64,000 nucleotides of DNA from JAFLCL01 sp964502175 (lineage in GTDB: Bacteria; Myxococcota_A; Polyangia; Polyangiales; Sandaracinaceae), in assembly GCA_964502175.1 (NCBI GenBank), contig CAZCVE010000045.1:8720-72719 (forward strand), written 5' to 3'. The notes under the pieces were generated by a model. It was not told the origin of the DNA. It searched no databases and saw only the letters and a program-made list of their open reading frames with translations. This document shows positions 1 through 8,946 of this stretch, one piece after another (position 1 is the first letter of the stretch; each line of letters begins with the position of its first letter). Position numbers and translations under genes: made by a program.

Positions 1-215
1 ACTCGTCGCTCGCGACGCGGCGGCCCGATGGATCGATCCGCGTGATCGTCGCGCACCGCGATCCGGGGCGACCGAATTGGATCGAGACCGTCGGTCATCG
101 CTTCGGCACGATGTGCTTCCGCTGGGTGCGTCCCGTGTTGCCCGAAGGCGTCGAGCCGCCGATCCCCGGCGCGCGCGTGATGAAGCTCGACGCGCTCGCG
201 TCGCTCGAGCCCTGA
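1..215 (+). CDS. C-terminal end of a truncated gene, possibly DUF1214-like
   Basis: An open frame enters at the left edge and reads to a TGA at 213-215, giving about 70 residues. The readable tail includes HRDPGRPNWIETVGHR followed by GTMCFRWV. Similar DPG-x-PNW-x-(D/E)T-x-GH ends occur in DUF1214-type proteins, so this is my best guess. The start and most of the protein lie outside the window, so function cannot be judged. The next gene, on the opposite strand, ends 36 bases downstream, making the two convergent. Frame choice rests on the uninterrupted reading and on plausible amino-acid use. Confidence 0.5.
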   Translation, partial: SSLATRRPDGSIRVIVAHRDPGRPNWIETVGHRFGTMCFRWVRPVLPEGVEPPIPGARVMKLDALASLEP

Positions 216-251
216 CGGCGTACTCGAACGACCCGGAACGAACATCCAACG

Positions 252-2222
252 TCAGAGCAGCTCCTCCACGCGGAAGCTGACGCGCACGACGACCTGCGCG
301 CTGTCGCGAGGCGACGGGAACTGGATCGTGCGGAGGCGCGCCGACACGCAGCTCGCGAAGGCTGCAGGGTCCGTGCTCTGCGGTGTGGGCGCGGCGTCGA
401 CGACGTGGCCGTCCCCCGCGATCGTGATCGAGAAGTCTCGGCCCATGTTCTCGTACGGCGGAGGCACCTCGCGTGGCCAGCATTGGGCCCAGCCTCCGGC
501 CTGGTTGATGGGGTCGCTCAAGTCCGACGAGCGCACCATGCCGAGGAAGTGCGAGCCGCTGTACGAGACGCGAGCCCTGTAGCCACGTCGTGCGCGCGCG
601 TGGGCCTGCGCGATCTCGGGATCGATCCGCGGCCGCGTGCGCGTCGTCGGCGGCTCGATCTCTGTCGCGGTCGTCGGCGGGACGGGCTCGGTCGTCGGCT
701 CGATCGTGGGCGGGGCGCTCGGCGTGGTCTCCGTGGACGGCGGCGCCATGGGCTGCATGACGAGTGTCGTCGCTTCGGGCGCGCCCGTCGTACCCGCGGC
801 AGTCGTACCCGCGGCAGTCGCGCCCGCGCCCGTCGTACCCGCGGCAGTCGTACCCGCGGCAGTCGTGCCCGCGCCAGTGGTGCCGACGCTCGACCCGACG
901 CTCGCGCCGACGCCGGTCGGGCCGGCTGCGGTCGCGGTGGAGCTCGGGGGCGGCGGTTCCGTCGTCGGCGTGACGCTCGTCTCGTCCGCGCCGGGCAGGA
1001 AGCGAGAGCCGACGCCGACGATCGCGAGCATGAGCAGCGCGCCGCCGATCGCGGCGACGGCCGTGCGCGATCCGCCGCCTGTGTCCTCGGCCGCGCTGCG
1101 CGCCTCTCCGCGTGCAGCAGCGCTCGGAGGGCTCGATGGCGATGGCGTCGAAGGAGAGGCGGGTGAGGACGGCGACGACGGCGACGACGGCGACGAAGGT
1201 CGTGGTGCGGGCGCCGGCGCGAGGGACGCGCTCGAGGGGGACAGCGAGACCGCGGGGGAGGTCTCCGCCATCGCGAACGGCTCGGGTGTGCCGAGCGTCG
1301 GGGCCGTCGCGATCGCGAGGTCGCGCGCGCCGTGCAGCGTGGGGATGGACTCGCTCGGCGCGAGCGCGCGAAGCGCGGCCGACATCTCGGACGCGCTCGC
1401 GTAGCGATCGTCGACACGCTTGGCCATCGCGCGAAGCACGATCGCCGAGAGCGCCGGCGTGATCTCGGGCCGCAGCTCGGTGATCGGTCGTGGGGTGTCG
1501 GTCATCAGCGCGAGCAGGAGCGCGGAGTACGTGCTGCCCGTGAACGGAGGGCGGAGCGTGAGGGCTTCGTAGAGCAGCGCGCCGAGCGAATAGAGGTCGG
1601 ATCGACCGTCGACGTCTGCGCCGCGCGCTTGCTCGGGCGACATGTAGAGCGGCGTGCCCACGAGCGTGCCCGTCGCGGTGAGGCGGTTCGCATGATCGCC
1701 GTCGAGGAGCTTCGCGATGCCGAAGTCGAGGACCTTCACCGTCGCGCCGATGCCGGGCACCGTCGCGAGGAACACGTTGTCGGGCTTGAGATCACGGTGA
1801 ACGAGGTTGGCGCCGTGCGCGGCCTCGAGCGCGGAGAGCGTCTCGAGCGCGACCTTCACGACCTCGGCCTCGGACAGCGGGCCGCGCGCGATGCGATCCG
1901 AGAGCGCCTGGCCGCCGAGCAGCTCCATCGCGATCCACGCCGAGCCATCGGGCTCGCGACCGAAGTCGAGGATCTGCACGATGTGTGGGTGGGCGAGCCG
2001 TCCCGCGCGCTCGGCCTCGGCGCGGAACCGCGCGACCGCGTCGATGTGCTCCGAGAGGGCGGGCTGGAGGACCTTGATCGCGACCGGCCGATCGAGGCTC
2101 ACCTGCGTCGCGGTGTACACCACGCCCATTCCGCCGCGCCCGAGGATGGGGCCCAGCCGATAGCGCTCACCCAGCACCTGATCGGTGAGCGGTCCTCGCT
2201 CGCGCTCCCTCTCGTTCGACAT
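252..2222 (-). CDS. Ser/Thr protein kinase with transmembrane segment and TonB-like C-terminal domain
   Basis: A 656-residue Hanks-type kinase. Residues 20-290 form the catalytic domain: glycine loop GRGGMG (28-33), catalytic lysine in VAIKVL (K50), HRDLKPDN (142-149), DFG (166-168) and SPEQ in place of APE near 195. A low-complexity Ser/Pro linker leads to one hydrophobic segment (about 395-415), so the kinase faces the cytoplasm and the tail the periplasm. The outer part has a tandem GTTAA/GTTGA repeat and then about 110 residues resembling the C-terminal domain found in myxobacterial AgmX/TonB-like proteins (SITIAGDGHVVDA and a paired cysteine pattern). Such kinases phosphorylate regulators in response to unknown signals. 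ATG is taken at 2222, just upstream of the kinase fold. The gene stands alone, divergent from the next lipoprotein. Confidence 0.9.
   Translation of the reverse strand: MSNERERERGPLTDQVLGERYRLGPILGRGGMGVVYTATQVSLDRPVAIKVLQPALSEHIDAVARFRAEAERAGRLAHPHIVQILDFGREPDGSAWIAMELLGGQALSDRIARGPLSEAEVVKVALETLSALEAAHGANLVHRDLKPDNVFLATVPGIGATVKVLDFGIAKLLDGDHANRLTATGTLVGTPLYMSPEQARGADVDGRSDLYSLGALLYEALTLRPPFTGSTYSALLLALMTDTPRPITELRPEITPALSAIVLRAMAKRVDDRYASASEMSAALRALAPSESIPTLHGARDLAIATAPTLGTPEPFAMAETSPAVSLSPSSASLAPAPAPRPSSPSSPSSPSSPASPSTPSPSSPPSAAARGEARSAAEDTGGGSRTAVAAIGGALLMLAIVGVGSRFLPGADETSVTPTTEPPPPSSTATAAGPTGVGASVGSSVGTTGAGTTAAGTTAAGTTGAGATAAGTTAAGTTGAPEATTLVMQPMAPPSTETTPSAPPTIEPTTEPVPPTTATEIEPPTTRTRPRIDPEIAQAHARARRGYRARVSYSGSHFLGMVRSSDLSDPINQAGGWAQCWPREVPPPYENMGRDFSITIAGDGHVVDAAPTPQSTDPAAFASCVSARLRTIQFPSPRDSAQVVVRVSFRVEELL
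785..875. repeat. 15-base tandem repeat inside the kinase linker
   Basis: About six tandem, slightly diverged units based on gtcgtacccgcggca encode the Gly-Thr-Thr-Ala-Ala/Gly-Ala linker of the Ser/Thr kinase on the minus strand. The unit length is a multiple of three, so copy-number change would keep the frame and only alter the length of the periplasmic spacer. Confidence 0.8.
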
Positions 2223-2304
2223 CGCGCGAGCGTGACACGAACCTTCGATCTCGCGCAGCGAGAGCCCTCCGGCGCGCGCAGGGCGACACCGCTATCCTGC
2301 GCCG

Positions 2305-3183
2305 ATGGCCGTGGACCTTCGTCGTGCTCGCGTCGTGTCGTTCGTGGGACTGACGCTCGCGTCGCTGGCCTCGTGCGGAGGTGAAGACGAGCCGCCCGTG
2401 ATGGCCGCGCCGATGCCTGCACCGACCGCTCTTCCGTCGACGCCCGTGATCCCCGAGCCGCCGCCGACACCTCCGCCGGCGCCCGTGCCGATCGTGCCGG
2501 GCTGCGAGATCAGCGAGCCCGCGAGCGCGCTCCGCACCGACAGCCTCGTCGGCATCCTCCACCTCTTGTCCGAGCAGATCGTGACGGACGAGGACACGCC
2601 GACGGCCGAGACGGCGTTCGACGCGCGCACCGCGCTCTGTCCGGAGGCGTGCGACTCGACGCAGCCGTTCCTCACGCGCTTCACCTCCGAAGGCGACGCG
2701 CGCCTGCACGCGGTGGTGCCCCACCGAGGCGGCGGGTTCTTCGTGCTCCCTGCGCTCGCGCAGGGCGCCGGCACGGCGGCGCGCTGCTCCGACGCGCTGC
2801 GCGGCGAGCTCCACACCGACGGTGATCTCGTGCGCCTGCACGTCACGGCGCTCGTGAACGAATTCGTCGAGTGCGATCGCGACGGCGATGGCACGGCCGA
2901 TCCGAACGAGGACGAGTCGCCGTGTCCTTCGGGCTGTGTGTTCCGCGATCGCACCGATCGCGAGCTCTTGATCTCGCCGCGCTCGGGCCGCTACGTGATC
3001 GTCGCGCGGCAGCTCGCGGTGGGAGCCGGCGAGGTGGAGGGCGTCGATCGCCTGGCGGGCGTGGCGATCCGCGTCGAGGGCTCGATCGTGTCGATCGATG
3101 GCTGTGGTGAGCCTCGGCGCCACGATCTCGCGGAGCCCGCGCCTGCCGTGCCTCTCGTCGCGCCGGCCGTGCCCGTGGAGTGA
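2305..3183 (+). CDS. hypothetical lipoprotein
   Basis: 292 residues. The N-terminus MAVDLRRARVVSF continues into a hydrophobic stretch ending in the lipobox LASC, which predicts cleavage before a lipid-modified cysteine. A Pro/Ala-rich spacer (PTPPPAPVP) follows, then a globular region with about eight cysteines, several spaced like disulfide pairs (for example ALCPEACDS and SPCPSGCVFR). A short acidic stretch, DRDGDGTADPNEDES, resembles a single calcium-binding EF-type loop. No catalytic motif or named domain is recognised. It begins 82 bases from the divergent kinase, so the two could share a control region. Export to the envelope is well supported; function is unknown. Confidence 0.75.
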   Translation: MAVDLRRARVVSFVGLTLASLASCGGEDEPPVMAAPMPAPTALPSTPVIPEPPPTPPPAPVPIVPGCEISEPASALRTDSLVGILHLLSEQIVTDEDTPTAETAFDARTALCPEACDSTQPFLTRFTSEGDARLHAVVPHRGGGFFVLPALAQGAGTAARCSDALRGELHTDGDLVRLHVTALVNEFVECDRDGDGTADPNEDESPCPSGCVFRDRTDRELLISPRSGRYVIVARQLAVGAGEVEGVDRLAGVAIRVEGSIVSIDGCGEPRRHDLAEPAPAVPLVAPAVPVE

Positions 3184-3226
3184 TCGTGCGCGCGAGTCGC
3201 GGGCCGTGTGCGAAGCTCCGCGCCCC

Positions 3227-4480
3227 ATGCCGCCGCGTCGCACCTCGACCCGCTACCAGCGCCCGCATCGACCTCTCGTCCTCCGCGCGCTGAACGCGGG
3301 GCTCTCGATCGGCGAGCGATGGCTCGGCTCGCGCGGTCGGCTCGAGGTCACGCTCGAAGAGTCCTCGCTCCTCGAGGCGGCAGAGCAGCGCACGGGCCTG
3401 CTCGACTTCGGTGAGCCGTCGTTCCGCGCGCCGCTCGCCAAGCTGCTCAAGTCGATCGAGAGCGAAGCGCGCCTCCATCCGATCGGTCGCTTCATCACGC
3501 GCGAGCGTCTCGTCGCGACGCTCGCGAACCGCATGCGCGTGGCCGAGGCGCTGCGACGCGAGCCCGAGATCGCGACGAGAGACGTCTCGCGTCCGATCGT
3601 GATCGTCGGCTTGCCGCGCACGGGCACGACGCTGCTCCATCGCTTGCTGGCTGCCGACCGGCGGCTGCGCTCGCTCACCTCGTGGGAGGCGCTGAGCCCC
3701 GCGCGGCTCCCCGGCGACGACGACGACGTTCAGCGCATGCGCATGGCCGAGACGAGCGAGCGCGCGCTCGCGTTCATGGCGCCCGACTTCTTCGCGGTGC
3801 ACCCGATCGACGCGCACGCGCCCGAAGAAGACGTGCTCTTGCTCGATCTCTCGCTGCGCTCGACGGTCGCGGAGTCGACGCTGCGCGTGCCGACGTTCTC
3901 GCGCTGGCTCGAGGGCGAAGATCAGCGGCCTGCGTACCGCGGCCTCGCAGACGTGCTCAGGATCCTCGCGCACCAGCGAGGGCGCTCGTCGCGCTGGGTG
4001 CTCAAGACGCCGCACCACCTCGAGTGGCTCGACGTGCTGCTCGAGGTCTTCCCCGACGCGACCCTCGTGTGGACGCACCGTGATCTCGGCGAGGTGGTGC
4101 CGTCGTTCTGCTCGATGCTCGCGCACGCGCGCGGCGTGTTCTCGGACCACGTCGACCCGCGCGAGATCGGCCGACAGTGGGGCCTCGGCAAGGGCGTGCG
4201 CATGGTCGAGAACGCGCTCGCGACGCGCGCGAAGCACCCCGATCGCTTCGTCGACGTCCGCTACGAGGACATGGTGCGCGACCCGATGAAGGTGCTCGCG
4301 CGCATCGGCGAGCACGCGGGCTTGCCGTTCACGCAAGAGGCCGAGCAGTCCGCGCGCGATCGCCTCCGCAGGGAGAAGAAAGACCGCCACGGCGCGCACG
4401 TCTACCGGATGGCGGACTTCGGGCTCGAAGCGGCGGATCTCGATCGCGCGTACGCGCGCTACCGAGACGCGGTGCGCTGA
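3227..4480 (+). CDS. sulfotransferase family protein
   Basis: 417 residues from the ATG at 3227; an upstream in-frame ATG at 3098 lies inside the preceding lipoprotein and adds a low-quality leader, so I reject it. The PAPS 5'-phosphosulfate loop is clear at about residue 124 (IVGLPRTGTTLLHRLLA). The 3'-phosphate-binding strand is seen later as LVWTHRDLGEVVPSFCSM, and ILKTPHH-like text (VLKTPHHLEWL) precedes it, as in the Sulfotransfer_3 family. These enzymes move sulfate from PAPS to an alcohol or amine of a lipid, sugar or secondary metabolite; the acceptor cannot be predicted. No signal peptide, so it is cytoplasmic. The next gene is convergent, and a dispersed repeat begins 20 bases after the stop. 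Confidence 0.85.
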   Translation: MPPRRTSTRYQRPHRPLVLRALNAGLSIGERWLGSRGRLEVTLEESSLLEAAEQRTGLLDFGEPSFRAPLAKLLKSIESEARLHPIGRFITRERLVATLANRMRVAEALRREPEIATRDVSRPIVIVGLPRTGTTLLHRLLAADRRLRSLTSWEALSPARLPGDDDDVQRMRMAETSERALAFMAPDFFAVHPIDAHAPEEDVLLLDLSLRSTVAESTLRVPTFSRWLEGEDQRPAYRGLADVLRILAHQRGRSSRWVLKTPHHLEWLDVLLEVFPDATLVWTHRDLGEVVPSFCSMLAHARGVFSDHVDPREIGRQWGLGKGVRMVENALATRAKHPDRFVDVRYEDMVRDPMKVLARIGEHAGLPFTQEAEQSARDRLRREKKDRHGAHVYRMADFGLEAADLDRAYARYRDAVR

Positions 4481-4499
4481 CTTTCCCGCGCCTCCGGCG

Positions 4500-4610
4500 C
4501 TCGAGGCGGGGGCTCGACCCCCGCGCCCCCATCGCTCCTTCGTCGCTGCGCTCCTCCATCGCTCGCGCCTCAAGGGGGCTACGCCCGCTACGCCCCCGCC
4601 GGCTGGCTCC
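4500..4610. repeat. dispersed intergenic repeat, family A, diverged copy
   Basis: G+C-rich sequence between the sulfotransferase and the convergent glyoxalase-fold gene. It shares the strings ctgcgctcctccatcg and cccccgccgg, in the same order, with the better-preserved family A copy at 41970-42077. It lies just after a stop codon, as two other copies do. No coding potential is seen. It may act at transcript ends, which is inference. Confidence 0.5.
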
Positions 4611-4696
4611 CCGCGCAGACCAGACCGGCGCCCGAGCGCGACGCGCGCCTCGAGACGAGCCCGAGGCGCGCGTGCGCGATCACGATCGTGCGGTGC

Positions 4697-5191
4697 TCAC
4701 TTCTTCTTCGCGGCCTTCTTCGCGGCGGCCTTGGGGGCGGCCTTCGCAGCCGCCGGCTTGGCAGCTGCCTTCTTCGCGGGTGCCTTCTTCGCGGCCTTCT
4801 TGGCGGTCTTCTTGTTGGAGGGCGGCGCTGCGGGTGCCGTCTTCGAGGCTTCCCAGAGGCCCAGCGACGCTCCGAACGGGTCGACGAAGATGCCGATCGC
4901 GCCCATCTCACCGATGGGCATGTAGTCGACGATGATCGTCGCGCCGGCCTTCTTCGCCTTGGCGATCGTGTCCTTCACGGACGCGACGCCCACGTACGAG
5001 AGCCACTGCGTCGGCGCCTCGGGCATCGACTTCTTGCTCATGCCGCCGCCGGTGTCGCCGGCCTTCAGCATCGTGTAGCCGCCGAACTCCGGCGTGTCGG
5101 TGAGCTGCCAGTCGAAGAGCTTCTTGTAGAAGGTCTTGGCGGCGCCGACGTCGTCGGTGTGGAGCTCGAAGTGAACGAACGGGTTGCTCAT
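4697..5191 (-). CDS. VOC (glyoxalase-fold) protein with Lys/Ala-rich histone H1-like tail
   Basis: 164 residues from the ATG at 5191, chosen because GGAGGAGG lies just upstream. Residues 1-118 form a vicinal-oxygen-chelate domain: FVHFELHTDDVGAAKTFYKK at the start and the closing GIFVDPFGASLGLWE typical of this family. VOC proteins are metal-dependent lyases, dioxygenases or drug-binding proteins; the substrate cannot be told from sequence. The last 45 residues are almost only Lys, Ala and Pro (repeats such as KKAAKKAPAKKAAA), like the C-terminal tails of bacterial histone H1-like proteins, which would bind DNA or RNA. This fusion is unusual. The gene is convergent with the sulfotransferase. 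Confidence 0.85.
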   Translation of the reverse strand: MSNPFVHFELHTDDVGAAKTFYKKLFDWQLTDTPEFGGYTMLKAGDTGGGMSKKSMPEAPTQWLSYVGVASVKDTIAKAKKAGATIIVDYMPIGEMGAIGIFVDPFGASLGLWEASKTAPAAPPSNKKTAKKAAKKAPAKKAAAKPAAAKAAPKAAAKKAAKKK

Positions 5192-5323
5192 GGGGTCCTC
5201 CTCCTGTCGAGGCGCGGACGCTAACACCGTTCACCAGGCCGCTCGGATCCCGCCGCCGCTGGCTGCGTCGACACGAGGCACGGCTCGCCTCTACGCTCGA
5301 CTCCCAGTCATGGGCCTCGAGTC

Positions 5324-5866
5324 GTGAGCGCGTCGTTCGGAGAAGAGCCAGATCCGGCGCTCGATCCCCAGAGCGAGGACGATCGCAACGCGAGGCTCGC
5401 GCTCCTCGCGATCGCCAGCGGCTTCGCGTTCCTCTGCGACGTGTGGGCGTTCACGGCGAGCCCGGGCGGCGATGGGCTCGGAGGGTTCTGGCCGGGCGTC
5501 TGCGCGCTGCTCGGTGCTCCGTTCCAGATCACGCTGGCGATCGTCGCGTTCATCCGTCGCGCCGACCGCCGCGAGCGCGAGTGGGCCACGCCGCCCCCGA
5601 TGCCAGCGCCCGGCGCGACCACGCTCGCGGCCGCGATGCTCGCGACACCGGCGGTCGCGATGCTGGTCGCGCTCGTGCTCGTCGCCCTTGCGCGCGACTC
5701 GGGGCTCGGGTCGAGGCTCGCGGAAGAAGGCATCGTGCTGTGGGCGCCCTGCTGGGCGTTCGGCGCGTCGCTCGCGGGCTATGGCTTCGGTCGATCCGCG
5801 CCGGCCTGGCCGCTCTGGCTCGCACCTCTCTATCCGGCGGCAGGCGCGCTCTACGCGATGACCTGA
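5324..5866 (+). CDS. hypothetical integral membrane protein
   Basis: 180 residues from a GTG at 5324. Four hydrophobic segments are visible: LALLAIASGFAFLCDVWAFT, WPGVCALLGAPFQITLAIVA, a long one containing LVALVLVALA, and a C-terminal one with APLYPAAGALYAM. Short charged loops such as RRADRREREW lie between them. The acidic N-terminus (EEPDPALDPQSEDDRN) precedes the first helix. No family is recognised. It is followed by a HEAT-repeat gene 101 bases downstream on the same strand. The start is uncertain because no clear ribosome site is seen. Confidence 0.6.
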   Translation: MSASFGEEPDPALDPQSEDDRNARLALLAIASGFAFLCDVWAFTASPGGDGLGGFWPGVCALLGAPFQITLAIVAFIRRADRREREWATPPPMPAPGATTLAAAMLATPAVAMLVALVLVALARDSGLGSRLAEEGIVLWAPCWAFGASLAGYGFGRSAPAWPLWLAPLYPAAGALYAMT

Positions 5867-5967
5867 ACGTCTGCGCGGTCGCGATCTGCCACGACCTTGA
5901 TTCCGAGGGCGATTCGCGGGATGTCACGCACTCCGCCGTCTCGGCGGGCTCCCTCGGAGGGGATCGC

Positions 5968-6756
5968 ATGCGTCTCGTACTCTCGCTGATCGCGGTGATC
6001 GCGCTCTCGTGTCTCGGTGCCGTCGGCTCGCCGTCGCGCGCAGCCGCGCAAGAGATCTCGCTCGAGCAAGCCACGGCCATGCTCGACTCGTCGAGCGCCG
6101 ACGAGGTGCGCATGGGCATCGAGTCGATGGGTCTGCTCGGCAGGCCCGAGGCGGTGGAGCCGCTCTCTGCGCGCATCCGACGCGGGCTGCCCGCCGAGCT
6201 GCTCGTGACGGCGATCGACACGCTCGGCATCCTCGGACGCAACGAGGCGGGGCCGATCCTGTTCGAGCTCGTGTCGCACCGTCGTGCCGACGTGCGCCTC
6301 CGCGCGGTGCAGGCGATCGCGACGTGTCGCCCGCGCGGCGCCGACGTCGCGCTCGTGAGCGCGCTCTCGGACTCGAGCTCCCCCGTACGCAACGCCGCCG
6401 CGCAGACGCTCGGTGAGCTCCGCGCGTCGTCTGCGCTCGAGGCGCTCTTCCTCGCGTTCGATCACGAGGTGATGGAGGCGGGGCCTGCGATCGCCGAGGT
6501 CGCGCGCGCCGAGGACATCCCGCGCGTGCTCGCGTACCTCGGCCACCACCCGTTCACGACGCTCCGACCGATGCTCATCACGCTGATGACGCGCACGGAG
6601 CTCCCGCCCGCGCGTCGCCTGGAAGCAGTGGCGCGCGTGAGCGAGCTCGCGACGGCCGAGGCGCGCGCGCTCCTCGAAGAGGTCATCGGACAGCTCGCCG
6701 CGAACGATCCGATCCGTCGCGGCGCGACCGACGCGATGAACCGCATCTCTCTGTGA
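5968..6756 (+). CDS. exported HEAT-repeat protein
   Basis: 262 residues from the ATG at 5968, preceded by GGAGGGG. A signal peptide (MRLVLSLIAVIALSCLGAVG, cleavage near AAAQE) is followed by about six HEAT/PBS-type repeats seen as paired helices, for example IESMGLLGRPEAVEPLSARI, AIDTLGILGRNEAGPILFEL and AAQTLGELRASSALEALFLA. Such repeats form a solenoid used as a protein-binding scaffold, here in the periplasm. The next gene, a lipoprotein that also carries HEAT repeats, starts within 36 bases or even overlaps the stop if its GTG at 6753 is used, so the two probably act together. Function beyond scaffolding is not evident. Confidence 0.8.
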   Translation: MRLVLSLIAVIALSCLGAVGSPSRAAAQEISLEQATAMLDSSSADEVRMGIESMGLLGRPEAVEPLSARIRRGLPAELLVTAIDTLGILGRNEAGPILFELVSHRRADVRLRAVQAIATCRPRGADVALVSALSDSSSPVRNAAAQTLGELRASSALEALFLAFDHEVMEAGPAIAEVARAEDIPRVLAYLGHHPFTTLRPMLITLMTRTELPPARRLEAVARVSELATAEARALLEEVIGQLAANDPIRRGATDAMNRISL

Positions 6757-6791
6757 TCCGCGCCTTTCGGCACTCAGCATCGGACGCCCCC

Positions 6792-8936
6792 ATGTCGAAG
6801 ACCCTCTCGTCTCGCTCTGCCTCGCCGAATCGGCTCGTCGTGTGTCTCGGGCTCGCGCTCGCCCTGATCGGCTGCGGCGGAGGCGGCTCGGCGTTCGGCG
6901 ACACGTTCCCCGACAACCACGGCGAGCACCTCACGCTCGTGCTGAACCGCCTCGAGGCGCAGCGCGCGCGCGCGACCTCGGTGCGTCGCGAGTCTGCGAT
7001 CGCCATCACCGTGAGCGCTGCGCCGTCGCGCCTCTCGGCGTTCGATCTCACCGCGGGCACGAGCCTGTGGGAGAGCGGCGTCGAGCTGCGCTCGGTGCCG
7101 CAGCTCGCGGGTCGGTCGGTGATCACGCACGAGGGCAGCGAGATCGTGGTGCGTGATCTGCGCACCGGTCGCGTGACGTCGCGCATCGCCGATCGTTCGC
7201 TCAACCTCGTGGGCGGCTCGGGCGAGGGGGCAGACGCAGCCTTCACGCTCTCGACCGGCGGCGGCGTCGGCGCGTTCTCGGTCGTGCAGGGCCTGCACGA
7301 CGGAGCGCCCACGATCAGCGCGCAGATGAGCCAGGCGTTCGGCGCGCCGGCCGTCACGGCGGGCATGGTGTTCGTGCCGTGGGGTCACCAGAACATGTCG
7401 GTGCTCGATCTCTCGACCGGCGCCGAGATCGCGCGTCTCCGCTCGGCCGACGGCGTGATCGCGAGCGCGCTCGCGCACGACGGCAACGTGTTCTTCGGGC
7501 AGTCCGGCGTGGCGCTGCTCTCGCAAGAGATCGCGACCGGCACGAGCCCGACGTTCGCCTCGCTCACGCAGCCGATGCCCGCGAACCCGCAGCTCTTGCG
7601 CGACGCCTACCAGCCGCCGCAGGGCCCCAACAGCGCGCAGAACCGGGTGCGTCTCGCGTACCGCCCCGTCGTCGAGGCGGGTCAAGCGGGCTTCGAGGGC
7701 GAGACGGTCTACCTCGTCTTCTATCGGCTGATCTTCGCGCTCACGGAAGACGGCGCGCTCGCGAGCTGGGTGGCTTCGATCCCGCGCGACGCGGTCGGTG
7801 CGCAGGTCGTCGACGGCGGCCTGGTCGTGATCGACGAGGCGGGCGGCGCGCACCTCCTCTCGAGCGACGACGGTCGCGAGGTGTGGAGCGCACAGCTCGG
7901 CTCGGGGATCGTCTACGCATCGGTCGCGGCCGAGGGGCTCACGGGCGGCGAGCCGCGCGGCGACGCGATGCCGCTTCGTGACCAGTTGCTGACGGCCGCG
8001 CAGAACACCGACGGACGCCTCGTGCCTCTCCGCGAGCTCGCGGTGCGCCTGCTCGCCGCGATGCCCGAGCCCGACGTGACCGCGAACGTGATCGCGGTGT
8101 GTGACGATCGCGCAGTGACCGCGTCCGTGCGCGCTGCGGCGTGCGAGGCGCTCGGCACGCGCACGCTCGGCAACGATCACGTGATCGCCGCGCTCGAGCG
8201 ACACGCGGCCTTCCTCCGCGACGTGCGCTCACCGCCCGTGGGCGCGCTCGCTCGCGCCTCGGTCGCGATGGGCGAGCGACGCGCGATCCCGCTGCTGGTC
8301 GGCCACCTGCGCGATCCCGAGACGGCCGCGGCCGACATCGCGCCGCTGGCCGAGTCGCTGGCGAGCTTCGGTGACGAGAGCGCGGCGGCACCGCTCGCCG
8401 ACTTCATCCGCTTCTATCACGCAGAGTCCGCCGACTCGGGCCTCGAGCCCGGCCTGACGGCGGCCCTGTTGGCCTACAGGACGCTCGCGGGGCCGACGTC
8501 GCGCGAGCTGCTCGAGGAGATCGCGGCCGACGCCATCGCGCTCGAGTCGGTGCGCAACGCCGCGCGCGCGCAGCTGACGGCGCTCGAGGCTCCCGCGGCG
8601 ACGGAGGGCACGACGGGCACGGACCCGACGACCGACCCCGGCGAGATGACGATCACGGAGGCCGACGACACGCGCCCCGCCGCGGTGACCAACGCGATGC
8701 TCCTCGAGCTCTACGACGCGCACGTCCCCGCGCTCGAGCGCTGCCTCGTCACCCCCGAGCGCGTCTTCCAGCACGCGCGCGTGGTGCTCGTGGTGGACCC
8801 GCAGGGGCAGGTCCTCATGGTCACCACGAACCCGCCGTCGCTGAACGCGTGCATCGAGCCCATCGTGCGCGGCGTGACCTACCCAGCGTCGCGCGCGCGC
8901 GGACGTCAGCACCTGACGTACGAGATCCACCGCTGA
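6792..8936 (+). CDS. lipoprotein with PQQ-like beta-propeller, HEAT repeats and TonB-like C-terminal domain
   Basis: 714 residues from the ATG at 6792; a GTG at 6753 that overlaps the upstream stop is possible. The leader ends in the lipobox LIGC, giving an outer-envelope lipoprotein. Residues about 45-380 look like a PQQ/BamB-type propeller, with repeated blades such as LSAFDLTAGTSLWESG, MSVLDLSTGAEIARL and LLSSDDGREVWSAQL. Residues 390-600 are HEAT-like helical pairs. The last 80 residues (LYDAHVPALERCL, VVLVVDPQGQVLMV, paired cysteines) resemble the AgmX/TonB-like C-terminal domain also seen on the Ser/Thr kinase at 252-2222. Likely a surface or periplasmic assembly scaffold; no enzymatic motif is present. 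A family A repeat begins 10 bases after the stop. Confidence 0.75.
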   Translation: MSKTLSSRSASPNRLVVCLGLALALIGCGGGGSAFGDTFPDNHGEHLTLVLNRLEAQRARATSVRRESAIAITVSAAPSRLSAFDLTAGTSLWESGVELRSVPQLAGRSVITHEGSEIVVRDLRTGRVTSRIADRSLNLVGGSGEGADAAFTLSTGGGVGAFSVVQGLHDGAPTISAQMSQAFGAPAVTAGMVFVPWGHQNMSVLDLSTGAEIARLRSADGVIASALAHDGNVFFGQSGVALLSQEIATGTSPTFASLTQPMPANPQLLRDAYQPPQGPNSAQNRVRLAYRPVVEAGQAGFEGETVYLVFYRLIFALTEDGALASWVASIPRDAVGAQVVDGGLVVIDEAGGAHLLSSDDGREVWSAQLGSGIVYASVAAEGLTGGEPRGDAMPLRDQLLTAAQNTDGRLVPLRELAVRLLAAMPEPDVTANVIAVCDDRAVTASVRAAACEALGTRTLGNDHVIAALERHAAFLRDVRSPPVGALARASVAMGERRAIPLLVGHLRDPETAAADIAPLAESLASFGDESAAAPLADFIRFYHAESADSGLEPGLTAALLAYRTLAGPTSRELLEEIAADAIALESVRNAARAQLTALEAPAATEGTTGTDPTTDPGEMTITEADDTRPAAVTNAMLLELYDAHVPALERCLVTPERVFQHARVVLVVDPQGQVLMVTTNPPSLNACIEPIVRGVTYPASRARGRQHLTYEIHR

Positions 8937-8946
8937 CCGGTCCGGT

